Below are positions 23,671 through 33,950 of a stretch of DNA of 64,000 nucleotides, piece after piece. Both the position numbers and the translations under genes were made by a program. Each line of letters starts with the position of its first letter. Within the stretch, counting starts at the first letter, position 1. The notes below the pieces were generated by a model. That model was not told the origin of the DNA, did not search any database, and saw nothing but the letters and a program-made list of their open reading frames with translations. Origin of the DNA: Bradyrhizobium manausense (lineage in GTDB: Bacteria; Pseudomonadota; Alphaproteobacteria; Rhizobiales; Xanthobacteraceae); contig NZ_JAFCKB010000026.1 in NCBI RefSeq assembly GCF_018130615.1, positions 1 to 64,000 on the forward strand, written 5' to 3'.

Positions 23671-24633
23671 ATGAGCGAGAAGCTGCTGACGCCGATCGAG
23701 ATCGGCCTGACTGCTGCGATCGTCGCGATCGAGGATCACGAGCCGCTGGTGCTCACCGCGCGCGGCGGCGACGGGCTCGCGGGCCTGCCGTTCGGCCCGT
23801 TCGATGCGCCGAGCCATCGCACCTTCGAGATCGGCCTGCGCGCCTGGGTGGAGGCACAAGCGGGGCTTCGGCTCGGCTATGTCGAGCAGCTCTATACTTT
23901 CGGCGACCGCGGCCGCCATGCCGAAGCCGGCGATACCGGCGCGCATATGGTGTCGATCGGCTACCTCGCGCTGACGCGTGCCGCCGAAGGTGCAGCAAGT
24001 GCGGCGAGCTTCGAGCCCTGGTATCGCTTCTTTCCCTGGGAAGACTGGCGCGAGGCGCCGCCTGCGATCATCGCCCGTGACATCATCCCGGCGCTGACCA
24101 AATGGGCCGAGGAGGAGACGCCGGAGACCACGCGCGCATTGCCGCGCAGGGATCGCGTGCGGTTCTATTTCGGCCTCGAAGGGGCGGCCTGGGACGAGGA
24201 GCGCGTGCTCGACCGCTACGAGCTGCTGTACGAGGCCGGCCTCGTCGAGGAGGCGCGGCGCGACGGCCGGCCAGCGGCACTGGCGCGCACGGCGCTGCCC
24301 GCGCTTGGCACCTCCATGCGGTTCGACCACCGCCGGATCCTCGCCACGGGAATCGCACGGCTGCGCGCAAAGCTGAAGTATCGCCCTGTGGTGTTTGAAC
24401 TTTTGCCCGCCGAGTTCACACTCACTGAGTTGCAGTACACGGTCGAGGCGATCTCCGGCCGGCACCTGCACAAGCAGAATTTCCGCCGCCTGGTCGAAAC
24501 CGAAGCCTTGGTCGAACCGACCGGCGTGATGTCGACACAGACGGGCGGGAGACCGGCGGCGCTCTATCGCTTCCGCCGCGACGTGCTCCAGGAGCGACCC
24601 GCGCCGGGCTTGCGCGTACGCTCCCGGCGCTAG
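23671..24633 (+). CDS. nadQ: Nudix-derived NAD-biosynthesis regulator, NrtR/NadQ type
   Basis: 320-residue protein with an N-terminal Nudix fold (1-170) and a C-terminal winged helix (about 215-310). The Nudix box is degenerate: the segment GPFDAPSHRTFEIGLRAWVEAQ lacks the REUXEE metal ligands, so no catalysis is expected. The DNA-binding part has KLKYRPVVFELLPAEFTLTELQYTVEAISG and HKQNFRRLVE, the pattern shared by NrtR-like regulators. In Rhizobiales the related NadQ protein is predicted to repress nadABC, which lies at 37284-41048 behind duplicated TACTCAT-TTGAGCATA sites. The identity as NadQ is inference; the regulator fold is well supported. Confidence 0.75.
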   Translation: MSEKLLTPIEIGLTAAIVAIEDHEPLVLTARGGDGLAGLPFGPFDAPSHRTFEIGLRAWVEAQAGLRLGYVEQLYTFGDRGRHAEAGDTGAHMVSIGYLALTRAAEGAASAASFEPWYRFFPWEDWREAPPAIIARDIIPALTKWAEEETPETTRALPRRDRVRFYFGLEGAAWDEERVLDRYELLYEAGLVEEARRDGRPAALARTALPALGTSMRFDHRRILATGIARLRAKLKYRPVVFELLPAEFTLTELQYTVEAISGRHLHKQNFRRLVETEALVEPTGVMSTQTGGRPAALYRFRRDVLQERPAPGLRVRSRR

Positions 24634-24679
24634 ATCAAGATTGCGTTCGGCCCCTGCCCGCCGATCGCCAGGAGGCCCT

Positions 24680-27373
24680 ATGCTCGACGCCCCGTTCGAC
24701 GTTTTTGCGGTGATGATTGCGATCGTCGCGTTCCTGATCGCGCTGAAGGCGTCGAATCAGGCAACCGAGTTGCGCCGACGGCTGGGCTCGCTGGAGGCCG
24801 CATTGCAGGCGCAGCGACAGGTCCAGCCGCCGCCGCTGCTGCCCTTGCAGGAGCAGGCGAGCACGCCCGCGGCAGAGCCGCCGCCGCTTGCGCCAGAAGC
24901 CGAGGCCGCACCGCCTCCGCTCGTCACCGAAGAGGTTTCGCCGCCTCCGCTCGAAGCCAGCACCGAAGCCGAAGCGCCACCGCCGCCGCCCGCCCCGGCA
25001 CCCGGTTTCGAAGAGCGGCTCGGCACGCGCTGGGTGGTGTGGATCGGCGGCCTTGCGCTCGCGCTCGGCGGCTTCTTCATGGTGCGCTATTCGATCGAGG
25101 CCGGCCTGCTCGGCCCCGGCGTGCGCGTGTTCCTCGGCAGCTTGTTCGCAGTCGCGCTGCTCGGCGCCGGCGAATGGACGCGGCGCAAGGAGAGCATCTC
25201 CACCATCGAAGCCTTGCCGATCGCCAACATTCCCGCGATTCTCACCGCGGCCGGGACCGCGGTTGCGTTCGCCACAGTGTACGCGGCCTACGCGCTCTAT
25301 GGCTTCCTCGTGCCTGCAACCGCCTTCGTGCTGCTCGGCATCGTCGCGATGGGTACGCTCGCGGCCGCATTGCTGCACGGGCCGGCGCTCGCGGGCCTCG
25401 GCGTCGTCGGCGCCTTCGCGACGCCAGTGCTCGTCTCCAGCGGCAAGCCGGATTATTGGGCGCTCTATGTCTATCTCGCCATCGTCACCGCCGCGAGCTT
25501 TGGACTCGCCCGCATTCGGCTGTGGCGCTGGCTCGCGGTAACGACGATCGTCTTCGCCGTGCTCTGGATCTTCCCGGGCCTCGATACCGGTGACCTGCAC
25601 GTCGCGCCGCATGCGTTCCACGTGATCGCCGGCTTCGTGCTCGCCGCATTGCTCGTGGTCTGCGGCTTCATGTTCGGCCCGACCATCGAGGACGGACAGA
25701 TCGAGCCGGTGTCGTCGAGCGCGCTCGGCGCCTATCTGTTCGGCGCGATGCTGATCGTGCTGTCGAGCGGACATGCCGATCTCGCGTTGATCGCCTTCAC
25801 GCTGCTCGTTGCGGCGACGCTGTTCGTCGCCTGGCGCGCGGAGGCTGCCGGCGGCGCGCTGGGTGCCGCGGCTGCGACCGTATTCATCGTGTTCGCCGAA
25901 TGGGCCGTGCGGGCCAATCCCGACATGCTGGTGCTGCCGGGCGGCGCCATGCCCGGCATCACGCCGGCCGCCACCGACAGCGCGGTGACGCTGCATCTGG
26001 TGATGGCCGCGATCTTCGCCGCCGGCTTCGGCATCGCGGGCTTCTTCGCGCAAGGGCGATCGAATTCGGCGATCATTCCCGTGGTGTGGTCAGCGGCGGG
26101 TGTCGCCACGCCGATCGCGATCCTGGTCGCGCTCTACGCCCGCATCGCCCATCTCGACCGTTCGATCCCGTTCGCGATCCTCGCGGTGCTGCTCGCAGCC
26201 GCCTTTGGCGCGGCCACGGAAACGCTGACCCGCCGCGAAACGCGGCCGGGCCTTGCGATCTCGACGGCCCTGTTTGCGACCGGCACGCTCGGTGCGCTGG
26301 CCTTGGCGCTGACCTTCGCGCTGGAGAAGGGCTGGCTCACCATCGCGCTGGCGCTGATGTCGCTCGGCACCGCCTGGATTGCGATGCAGCGGCCGATCCC
26401 GTTCCTGCGCTGGCTCGCCGCAATCTTCGCCGGCATCGTCACCGCGCGCGTCGGCTACGATCCGCGCATCGTCGGCGACGCCGTCGGCACCACGCCGATC
26501 TTCAATTGGCTGTTGTGGGGCTATGGACTGCCGGCGGCCTCGTTCTGGGCGGCGAGCATCTACCTGCGCCGCCGCGGCGACGACGCGCCACTGCGCATGG
26601 TGGAGACGGCGGCGATCCTGTTCACCGCGCTGCTCGCCTTCATGGAGGTCCGCCATCTCGCAACCGGCGGCGACATGATCGCGGCGCCGTCACTGCTCGA
26701 AGCCGGCTTGCAGGTCTGCGTGGCGCTGGCCATGGCGATCGGGCTGGAGCGGCTGCGGCTGCGCAGCCACAGCATCGTGCACAATGTCGGCGCGGTCGTG
26801 CTCACCGCGATCGCCGGCCTCATCAGCGTGTTCGGCCTTCTGATCCTGGAAAACCCGCTGCTGTGGCATATCGATGTCGGCGGCGCCGTGTTCAACCTGC
26901 TACTGCTCGGTTACGCGCTCCCGGCAGTGCTCATGCTGCTGCTCGCCTATGCGGTGGCCGCCGAGCGCGGGAAGGTCTATGCCAACACGATCGCGGGCGC
27001 AGCTCTCGTGTTTGCGCTGGCTTACGTCACCCTGGAGATCCGCCGCTTCTATCACGGCCCGTTCCTCGTCAACGGCGAGACCACGGGAGCCGAGCAGTAC
27101 ACCTACTCGATCGGCTGGCTCGCCTTTGGCGTCGTGCTGCTCGGCATCGGCATAACGGTCAACTCCGAGCGGGCACGGCTGGCCTCTGCCGCCGTGATCG
27201 CACTGACGATCCTGAAGGCCTTCGTGATCGACATGTCGACACTCACAGGCGTCTACCGCGCATTGTCGTTCATGTGCCTCGGTATCGTGCTGGTCGCCAT
27301 CGGCTGGCTCTACCAGCGGATCCTGTTTCGGCGGCAAGTAACGCCGCCGCCGGCTCCGCAGGCACAAGCGTAA
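24680..27373 (+). CDS. Large DUF2339 polytopic membrane protein
   Basis: 897-residue inner-membrane protein. The N terminus has one hydrophobic stretch (FAVMIAIVAFLIALKASN), then a cytoplasmic, proline/glutamate-rich region (about 50-120, many PPP and AEAPPP runs), then more than 20 predicted spans. The motif GTRWVVWIGGLALALGGFFMVRYSIEAGLLGPGVRVFLGSLF marks DUF2339. The start at 24680 has a GGAGG site. The role is unknown; family members are thought to be envelope proteins. It converges with the chemoreceptor cluster across a 65-base gap holding a strong hairpin. Confidence 0.87.
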   Translation: MLDAPFDVFAVMIAIVAFLIALKASNQATELRRRLGSLEAALQAQRQVQPPPLLPLQEQASTPAAEPPPLAPEAEAAPPPLVTEEVSPPPLEASTEAEAPPPPPAPAPGFEERLGTRWVVWIGGLALALGGFFMVRYSIEAGLLGPGVRVFLGSLFAVALLGAGEWTRRKESISTIEALPIANIPAILTAAGTAVAFATVYAAYALYGFLVPATAFVLLGIVAMGTLAAALLHGPALAGLGVVGAFATPVLVSSGKPDYWALYVYLAIVTAASFGLARIRLWRWLAVTTIVFAVLWIFPGLDTGDLHVAPHAFHVIAGFVLAALLVVCGFMFGPTIEDGQIEPVSSSALGAYLFGAMLIVLSSGHADLALIAFTLLVAATLFVAWRAEAAGGALGAAAATVFIVFAEWAVRANPDMLVLPGGAMPGITPAATDSAVTLHLVMAAIFAAGFGIAGFFAQGRSNSAIIPVVWSAAGVATPIAILVALYARIAHLDRSIPFAILAVLLAAAFGAATETLTRRETRPGLAISTALFATGTLGALALALTFALEKGWLTIALALMSLGTAWIAMQRPIPFLRWLAAIFAGIVTARVGYDPRIVGDAVGTTPIFNWLLWGYGLPAASFWAASIYLRRRGDDAPLRMVETAAILFTALLAFMEVRHLATGGDMIAAPSLLEAGLQVCVALAMAIGLERLRLRSHSIVHNVGAVVLTAIAGLISVFGLLILENPLLWHIDVGGAVFNLLLLGYALPAVLMLLLAYAVAAERGKVYANTIAGAALVFALAYVTLEIRRFYHGPFLVNGETTGAEQYTYSIGWLAFGVVLLGIGITVNSERARLASAAVIALTILKAFVIDMSTLTGVYRALSFMCLGIVLVAIGWLYQRILFRRQVTPPPAPQAQA

Positions 27374-27386
27374 GAGGCCGTCGAGC

Positions 27387-27417
27387 TTTCACCTCTTCCC
27401 GTCGGGGAGAGGTGAAA
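27387..27417. terminator. Hairpin between convergent genes, possible bidirectional terminator
   Basis: A 14-bp stem (TTTCACCTCTTCCC against GGGGAGAGGTGAAA, one G-T wobble) around three bases, placed 14 bases after the DUF2339 stop and 22 bases before the chemoreceptor stop. It lacks a long T-run on either side, so termination strength is uncertain. Its sequence is that of the CTCTCCCC repeat family. Confidence 0.5.
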
Positions 27418-27438
27418 ACAAGCTCGACCGCTCGCTTT

Positions 27439-29127
27439 CTAGGCCGCGCGGACCGACTCCAGGAACTGCGCGACCTCGACCTTGAGACGGGTGCTGTCGG
27501 TCGCCAGCGACTTCGCCGCCGAGAGCACCTGCGTCGAGGCCGAACCGGTCTCGACCGCGCCGCGCTGGACGTCGGTGATGTTCATCGAGACTTCCTGCGT
27601 GCCGACCGAGGCCTGCTGGACGTTGCGCGAGATCTCCTGCGTCGCCGCACCCTGCTCCTCGACCGCGGCGGCAATGGCCGCCGACACCTCGGACAGCCGC
27701 TCGATGGTGCCGCCGATTTCCTGAATGGCACTGACGGATTCCTGCGTCGCGGCCTGAATGCCCGAGACCTGCGCCCCGATCTCGCCGGTTGCCTTCGCGG
27801 TCTGCTCGGCCAGCGCCTTCACCTCGGAAGCAACGACGGCAAAGCCGCGGCCGGCTTCGCCCGCGCGCGCCGCCTCGATGGTGGCGTTCAGCGCCAGCAG
27901 GTTGGTCTGGCCCGCAATGGTGTTGATGAGCTCGACGACGTCGCCAATGCGAGAGGCGGCCTGCGACAACGCATTGACCCGGTCGTTGGTCCGCGCCGCC
28001 TGGTCGACGGCTTCCGCGGCCATCCGCGCCGAATCCTGCACGCGGCGGCTGATCTCGGTGATCGACGATGACAGCTCCTCCGAAGCGGATGCCACGGCCT
28101 GGACGTTGGTGGAGGCTTCCTCGGACGCGGCGGCGACGACGGTCGCAAGCTCCTGCCCGCGTTGCGCAGTATTGGTCAGCGTCGTCGCGGAGGCCTCGAG
28201 CTCGGTCGAGGCCGCTGACACGGTGCCGACGACTTCGCCGATCATCGCTTCGAATTTGCGGGTGATGGCGTCGACGCGGCGGCCGCGTTCGATCTTGGCT
28301 TCGGCGTCGGCCGCGGCCGCCTCATCGGCGGCCCGCTTGGCGATCAGCGCTTCCTTGAAGATCTGGAGCGCGTCCGCCATCGAGCCGATCTCTGTCTTCT
28401 CGCCGCGATGCGGCACGTCGGCCGAGAGGTCGCCCTCGCCGAGCGACTGCATCGGCTTGATGATCGAGGCAATGCCGCGAGACACATCGCGCACGAGATA
28501 ATAGGCCGCACCGATCGCGATCACGACCGAGAGCACGATGATGCCGACCAGCACGCGGAAGATGGTCGCGTAGCTATCAGCCGCCTGCTTGGTCTCGATC
28601 TCGGCACCACGGTTGTTGAGCTCGATGCCCTTCTGCAGCAGCGGATCGGCCGCCTGGGCCATCTTCGCGACCTTGGTCTGCAGCATCTCGTTGGCTTCAG
28701 TCGGGAACTTGCCGGGGCTCTTGCGCGACAGCACCATCACGTCCTGCACGCCGTTCAGATACTCGGCCCACGCCTTGGTCCATTGCTCATAGAGCGAGCG
28801 TTCCTCGGCGCTGGTGATCAGCGGTTCGTAGACCTTGCGGGTCTGATCGATACGGGCCTGCAGCGAGGCGAGGCGCTTCTCGGCGGCTTCCTTGCCCTCG
28901 GGGGTGTCCTGCATCAGGTGCAGGCGCAGCGCGACGCGCAGCTCGTTGATGTCCGCACGCATCGAGCCGAGCGCACGCACGCTTGGCAACCAGCTCTCTG
29001 CGATCTCGACGGTATGGGAATTGATGTTCTGCATCGTGCCGATCGCGACAACGCCGACGCCGGCGAGCGAGAGCACGAGGACCGACAACACGGTCAGAAG
29101 CTTGAAGACGATCGACAACTTCGACAT
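27439..29127 (-). CDS. Methyl-accepting chemotaxis protein 1
   Basis: 562-residue chemoreceptor. TM1 (about 8-30), a periplasmic four-helix-type sensor region (30-185) with no named ligand motif, TM2 (ATIFRVLVGIIVLSVVIAIGAAYYLV, about 188-213), HAMP (about 215-265) and a long cytoplasmic signalling hairpin. The CheW/CheA-binding tip is [49 protein letters not shown]. It ends FLESVRAA, with no CheR-tethering pentapeptide. The start at 29127 is chosen for the short MSKLS N terminus. The three receptors at 27439-33316 are parallel and lack cheA/cheW genes nearby. Confidence 0.92.
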   Translation of the reverse strand: MSKLSIVFKLLTVLSVLVLSLAGVGVVAIGTMQNINSHTVEIAESWLPSVRALGSMRADINELRVALRLHLMQDTPEGKEAAEKRLASLQARIDQTRKVYEPLITSAEERSLYEQWTKAWAEYLNGVQDVMVLSRKSPGKFPTEANEMLQTKVAKMAQAADPLLQKGIELNNRGAEIETKQAADSYATIFRVLVGIIVLSVVIAIGAAYYLVRDVSRGIASIIKPMQSLGEGDLSADVPHRGEKTEIGSMADALQIFKEALIAKRAADEAAAADAEAKIERGRRVDAITRKFEAMIGEVVGTVSAASTELEASATTLTNTAQRGQELATVVAAASEEASTNVQAVASASEELSSSITEISRRVQDSARMAAEAVDQAARTNDRVNALSQAASRIGDVVELINTIAGQTNLLALNATIEAARAGEAGRGFAVVASEVKALAEQTAKATGEIGAQVSGIQAATQESVSAIQEIGGTIERLSEVSAAIAAAVEEQGAATQEISRNVQQASVGTQEVSMNITDVQRGAVETGSASTQVLSAAKSLATDSTRLKVEVAQFLESVRAA

Positions 29128-29314
29128 CACGACAAATCCCGATGATACCCAAACGCACCAGTCGCCCGCGTCGCAACCGCCGCGGCCGACGGCGGCGCGG
29201 ACGTCATTCCAACAGTGCTGGCTGGTTCTTATCCGGTAAGATTCTGCCCATAGTCGCAAACACCCGTTAACAGGAGCCTAGTGAAACTACTGAATTCGCC
29301 GTCGATGAGGTTGC

Positions 29315-29343
29315 CTGCTCTGCAACCATTTGTTGCAGAGCAG
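29315..29343. repeat. Perfect 12-bp inverted repeat upstream of receptor 1
   Basis: CTGCTCTGCAAC, five bases, GTTGCAGAGCAG. It lies between receptor 2 (stop at 29408) and receptor 1 (start at 29127). No T-run follows on the minus strand, so it is either an operator for receptor 1 or a weak terminator for receptor 2. Nothing like it occurs in the other two receptor gaps. Confidence 0.6.
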
Positions 29344-29407
29344 CAGATGTCACCCGACGTCACACCAGCGCACCGCCGAATGCGGCTCGAACAAATCAGT
29401 GAAGTCC

Positions 29408-31378
29408 TCAGGCCGCCCGCACCGAATCCAGGAAACGTGCGACCTCGCTCTTCAGCCGGTTGCTCTCCTGCGACAGCGATTGTGCTGCCGAATGCACCTG
29501 GGCCGAGGCAGCCCCGGTCTCGCCCGCCCCCCGCTGGACCTCGCCGATATTTGCCGACACGCCCGAGGTGCCTTGCGCGGCATGCTGGATGTTACGGGAG
29601 ATCTCCTGGGTCGCTGCGCCCTGCTCCTCGACCGCAGCGGCGATGGTCGACGAGATCTCCGACATCCGCGCGATAGTGTCGCCGATCTCCTTGATCGCTC
29701 CGACGGAGTCTTCGGTCGCCGATTGGATCGCGCCGATGTGCTGACCGATCTCACCCGTGGCTTTCGCGGTCTGCTCGGCGAGCGCCTTCACCTCGGTCGC
29801 GACCACGGCAAAGCCCCTGCCGGCCTCGCCCGCCCGCGCCGCCTCAATGGTCGCGTTGAGCGCCAGGAGATTGGTCTGGGCGGCGATGGTGTTGATCAAT
29901 TCGACCACGTCGCCGATGCGGGAGGCAGCCTTCGTCAATTCGGCGACGCGCGCATTGGTGCGTTGGGCCTGCCCGACCGCGATATCGGCGACGCGCGCCG
30001 ATTCCTGCACCTGGCGACCGATCTCGGAGATCGAGGAGGTCATTTCCTCGCTCGCCGACGACACCGATTGCACGTTCGCCGACGCCTCCTCCGAGGCTGC
30101 CGCCACGGCGGCCGCAAGCCCGTTGCCGCGCTCGGCGGCCTGCGTCAGCGTGTTGGATGAGGCCTCGAGCTCGGTAGCCGCCGACGACACGGTCTCGATG
30201 ATCTCGCCAACAGCGCCTTCGAAACCATCGGCAAGCCGCTTCATGTCTACCTTGCGCTGCTCGCGCCCGCGCGCATCGGCTTCGGCCTGTTCAGCGCGCA
30301 GCCGCTCTGCCTCCATCATGTTGGTCCTGAACACCTCAACCGCGCCGGCCATCTCGCCGATCTCGTCCTTGCGACCGACGCCGGGGACGACGATGGAGAG
30401 TTCGCCGCGTGCAAGACGCGTCATCACATCGACCATGCCGGACAGCGCCTTTGAGATCGAGCGTCCGAGCAGCAGGCCGATCACCGCCAGCACCACCACG
30501 GTGATGAGGAAGGCAATTATCATCCGCAGCCGCACCGCGTCGCGGGTCGCGGCCTCGGTTGCGTCAGCCTGCTTGTACATGGCGTCGACTGCGGTCCGCA
30601 CCTCCGCCATCACAGGCTCGACCTCACGAAAGGTCTTCATCATGGCGGCGTCGAGAGCCGCACTCTGTTGCGCGGTCTCGGCCCATGCCGCGAACTCGGA
30701 CTGGTATCTCTGGAGCTTCGCCGTGATGTCGTTCATCACGGGTGTAGGGACTGCGACGACCTCTATCGCCTTGGAGAATTCAGCCGCGGCCTTCTTCAGT
30801 TCAGCAATGTATTTTGGGTCACGCCGCAGCATGAAATCCTTCTCGTGCCGGCGCATCATCAGCATCCAGCTCGTCGACCTGGGATCGTCGACCTCCTTCA
30901 GCTTCGCTTCGATGTCATGCACCGCGGAGCGGAGCGAGCCGGACAGGCCGAGCGTCTCGCTCAGCCCCAGCCTGGTCTCGGCAGCAACCAACGCGTTGAA
31001 ATCCGCAGTGTAGCGCTTGAAGCCCTCCTGGGCCTGCTTGGTCTTGTCGAACAGAGCGACCATACCGCCGCCCGCCATCAGCCGCTCGACCTCGTCGAAT
31101 TCGCGATTGATTGGACCAACCAACTCGGCATGCGCCTTGGCGTAGCTCTCATTGCGACGCTGCTGAAAATTCTTCTCGTTGCGACGAGCCTCCAGCATCT
31201 CGATCGAAATCTGCTTGTTGATATCGGCGATCGCGCGAGCGCGGTTGGCCACGTCGCGGGAGGCGTCCTGGGAGAGGCTGCCCATCTCATAGATCGCGCC
31301 AAAGGCGACCAGGCCGACAAGACCGAAGAGTCCGATCGCCATCACCTTGTGGGTCAGACGGATGGAAAGGCCGCTCAT
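29408..31378 (-). CDS. Methyl-accepting chemotaxis protein 2 (HBM-type sensor)
   Basis: 656-residue chemoreceptor with a larger periplasmic region than receptor 1. TM1 about 11-34; the ligand domain (to about 300) has a helical bimodular pattern with two bundles ([28 protein letters not shown] and [22 protein letters not shown]); TM2 ([20 protein letters not shown], about 310); HAMP; signalling tip [44 protein letters not shown]. The paired RR(N/H)EK(N/D)F motifs are typical of HBM domains, which often bind TCA intermediates in other bacteria. GGAG precedes the start. The dctBD-kgtP cluster in this window also handles organic acids, but a link is speculative. Confidence 0.9.
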   Translation of the reverse strand: MSGLSIRLTHKVMAIGLFGLVGLVAFGAIYEMGSLSQDASRDVANRARAIADINKQISIEMLEARRNEKNFQQRRNESYAKAHAELVGPINREFDEVERLMAGGGMVALFDKTKQAQEGFKRYTADFNALVAAETRLGLSETLGLSGSLRSAVHDIEAKLKEVDDPRSTSWMLMMRRHEKDFMLRRDPKYIAELKKAAAEFSKAIEVVAVPTPVMNDITAKLQRYQSEFAAWAETAQQSAALDAAMMKTFREVEPVMAEVRTAVDAMYKQADATEAATRDAVRLRMIIAFLITVVVLAVIGLLLGRSISKALSGMVDVMTRLARGELSIVVPGVGRKDEIGEMAGAVEVFRTNMMEAERLRAEQAEADARGREQRKVDMKRLADGFEGAVGEIIETVSSAATELEASSNTLTQAAERGNGLAAAVAAASEEASANVQSVSSASEEMTSSISEIGRQVQESARVADIAVGQAQRTNARVAELTKAASRIGDVVELINTIAAQTNLLALNATIEAARAGEAGRGFAVVATEVKALAEQTAKATGEIGQHIGAIQSATEDSVGAIKEIGDTIARMSEISSTIAAAVEEQGAATQEISRNIQHAAQGTSGVSANIGEVQRGAGETGAASAQVHSAAQSLSQESNRLKSEVARFLDSVRAA

Positions 31379-31573
31379 GAAAGGTGCTCCAAAAACTTCA
31401 AGGCGCAATACGGATGGACGAATCAACGCCCCGGAATATTGCGGAGATCATGTCTGCGTCACTTTTCCGGAAGGTTAACCCTGCATCGCATTCGTCGCGG
31501 TGCCGCAATATGGTTGCGAGCAAACGCCACACCGTACGAGGTTGCGAGCTCGTGCCTATTGGGCATGCCGCAG

Positions 31574-33316
31574 TCAGGCCGCGCGCACGGTCTCGAGGAA
31601 TTTGCCGACCTCGAGCTTCAGTCGGCTGCTGTCAGTGGACAACATCTGTGCAGCCGACAACACCTGCGAAGACGCAGATCCAGTCTCGCTTGCGCCGCGC
31701 TGCACTTCGGTGATGTTGGACGAGACCTGATGCGTGCCGTGTGCGGCCTGCTGCACGTTGCGTGAAATTTCCTGCGTGGCCGCGCCCTGCTCTTCCACGG
31801 CGGCCGCGATGGTCGAGGAGATCTCGGACAGCCTCTCGATGGTATCACTGATGTCCTTGATGGCGCCGACCGATTCCTGCGTGGCCGCCTGGATGCCGGA
31901 GATCTGCTGGCCGATCTCGCCGGTCGCCTTCGCCGTCTGTTCGGCGAGCGCCTTGACCTCCGAAGCGACGACGGCAAATCCCTTGCCGGCCTCGCCGGCG
32001 CGCGCCGCTTCGATCGTCGCGTTGAGCGCCAGGAGATTGGTCTGGCCCGCGATGGTGTTGATCAGCTCGACCACGTCGCCGATGCGCGTCGCCGCCTTGG
32101 ACAGTTCGCTGACGCGCTCGGTCGTGGTGCGGGCCTGACCGACGGCCTCGCTGGCGACGCGCGCGGATTCCTGCACTTGACGGCTGATTTCGGTGATCGA
32201 GGACGACAGCTCCTCGGTTGCGGAGGCCACCGACTGCACATTGGTGGAGGCTTCCTCCGAGGCCGCTGCCACCACGGTGGTGAGCTGCTGCGTGCGCTCG
32301 GCAGTCGAGGTCAGCGTCGTGGCGGACGCTTCGAGCTCGGTCGAGGCCGACGATACCGTGCCGACGATCTCACCCACAGCGCCTTCGAAGCTGTCGGCGA
32401 GCCTGCGCATCTCCGCCTTGCGCTGCTCGGCCGCGAGTTGATCCTGCCGCATCTTGGCTTCCGCTTCCTCGCGCGCCTTCTGCTCGGACAAGATCTTGAA
32501 TTTCTCGACGGCACCGGCAACCTCGCCGACCTCATCCCTGCGGCCGAGTCCCGGCAGCACCACGGAGAAGTCGCCCCCGGCGAGCTTCTCCATCGCGACC
32601 GTCAGCGCACGCATGGGCCGCGCGATGCTGAAGACGGAGAAGATGCAGGCACCGATCAGGAGCAGCGCGACCAGCACGCCGGTGACGAACGACGTCCGCG
32701 CGACGGAGGAGGCCTCTGCTTCCGCCGCGGCGCGAGCATCGGCGCTACTCTGCTTGGCAAAGTTGGTGATCTGGTCGGCCAGCACGGAGATCTCGTCGTT
32801 GATCGGCACCAGCATTTCTCTGCGGACGCGGTCAACTTCGGCAGTCAGCTTGGCCAATTGTGCGGCCGCTTCGCCGTCCTTCTTCACGTCGATCGCGAGT
32901 TGCTGCTTGCGGATCGATTCGATCTGCTGCTGCCCTTTGCCGAAATCACCGACCAGCGCCGTCAGGCGATCGATTCGCTTGCGGTTGTCCGCCGAGCGCG
33001 AGAGCCTGGCCATTTCTGCCCCGAACTGCAGCGCTGACTTCTGCCGGTCGTTGAAATAGGTGACTGCCTTCTGCAACTCTGCCGGGGAGGACGATGTCAG
33101 GATGTCGCGAATGCCGATCTGCATTCCCCGCACCGAGGCCTTCGCGTCGGTGGCGTTGATCGCAATGATCTGCTGCTGCGATGCTGCCGCTCCAAGTGCC
33201 TGAACCTCGGCACTCCCGTTCATCTGGAGGAAGATCATCAGCGCCACGAGGCCGATGGTCAGCACCGAGGTGACGGCGAGCTTGGTGCCAATTCGCAAGT
33301 TTTGAATGAACATCAT
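31574..33316 (-). CDS. Methyl-accepting chemotaxis protein 3
   Basis: 580-residue chemoreceptor. TM1 about 12-34 ([20 protein letters not shown]), a periplasmic helical domain (35-205) rich in Gln/Ala, TM2 ([22 protein letters not shown]), HAMP (about 235-285) and a signalling tip nearly identical to receptor 1. It ends FLETVRAA. Two ATG codons in tandem (33316, 33313) open the gene. The ligand region is unlike those of receptors 1 and 2, while the signalling halves are nearly the same, consistent with tandem duplication and domain exchange. Confidence 0.92.
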   Translation of the reverse strand: MMFIQNLRIGTKLAVTSVLTIGLVALMIFLQMNGSAEVQALGAAASQQQIIAINATDAKASVRGMQIGIRDILTSSSPAELQKAVTYFNDRQKSALQFGAEMARLSRSADNRKRIDRLTALVGDFGKGQQQIESIRKQQLAIDVKKDGEAAAQLAKLTAEVDRVRREMLVPINDEISVLADQITNFAKQSSADARAAAEAEASSVARTSFVTGVLVALLLIGACIFSVFSIARPMRALTVAMEKLAGGDFSVVLPGLGRRDEVGEVAGAVEKFKILSEQKAREEAEAKMRQDQLAAEQRKAEMRRLADSFEGAVGEIVGTVSSASTELEASATTLTSTAERTQQLTTVVAAASEEASTNVQSVASATEELSSSITEISRQVQESARVASEAVGQARTTTERVSELSKAATRIGDVVELINTIAGQTNLLALNATIEAARAGEAGKGFAVVASEVKALAEQTAKATGEIGQQISGIQAATQESVGAIKDISDTIERLSEISSTIAAAVEEQGAATQEISRNVQQAAHGTHQVSSNITEVQRGASETGSASSQVLSAAQMLSTDSSRLKLEVGKFLETVRAA

Positions 33317-33517
33317 TGCAATAATTCCCCGGGTCAGCTTTGCGGCGGCGAAGGCGTAAACGGCCAGGGAAGGCTAACCGGCAGGTTGCTCATTAACGTT
33401 AAGCGCGGACGTTCGCCGGGTAGGTAGAATTACGGAAATGCTGCTCAAGCCGCCCAATTTTCACAGCTGTCACGTGCAAAGAACCGCCATTTCGCGGATT
33501 TGCAGAGGCAGCGTTCG

Positions 33518-33784
33518 TTAACGCCGGCCGGCATTTGCATCCGTATCAGCACAGCACAAGGCCTCGCCGACCAGGCTGATGCGAAACACCGGCTCCTTGT
33601 TCTCGTCGAGCAACTCCATGCTCCACTTCGCATTCGGCTTCAGATTGCGTGCGATACTGCCGAGCAGATTGGCGCAGACCTCGGTCATCTCGGTCCATGC
33701 GGCGGCGCGATCCTCGAACTCGTAGGGCTGGTCGGCGGCGCCGGAATAGCGGCCGGTGCTGATGCGAAAGAAATACAGCGACAT
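33518..33784 (-). CDS. DUF6894-type small protein
   Basis: 88-residue protein beginning MSLYFFRISTGRYSGAADQPYEFEDRAAAWTEM, the pattern of the DUF6894 family common in Bradyrhizobium: a short beta-rich N terminus, the phrase 'F.D.AAAW.E', and a C-terminal strand pair (WSMELLDENKEPVFRISLVGEA). AAGGG lies 9 bases before the ATG. Function unknown. About 200 bases separate it from receptor 3 downstream; that gap has no element I can support. Confidence 0.75.
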   Translation of the reverse strand: MSLYFFRISTGRYSGAADQPYEFEDRAAAWTEMTEVCANLLGSIARNLKPNAKWSMELLDENKEPVFRISLVGEALCCADTDANAGRR

Positions 33785-33950
33785 CGTAGAACCCTTGCGT
33801 AGGGACCGCCCCCCGGCCGTCACGCAAGCTGGGGGGCGAGTCGCTACCAAGGCATAAAAACCGCGGGCCGTATGATTACGGCGCGCGGCTTCGCGTGCGA
33901 TACATTCGTCAAAGGCAGGTAAATGGCGTGCGCAGTTTCGCTGCTGCACG

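Noticed and set aside
33460-33515. Possible sigma-54 promoter upstream of receptor 3
   Set aside because: TGGCGG...TTTGC on the minus strand has only nine bases between GG and GC and lacks the CAC of the -24 box.
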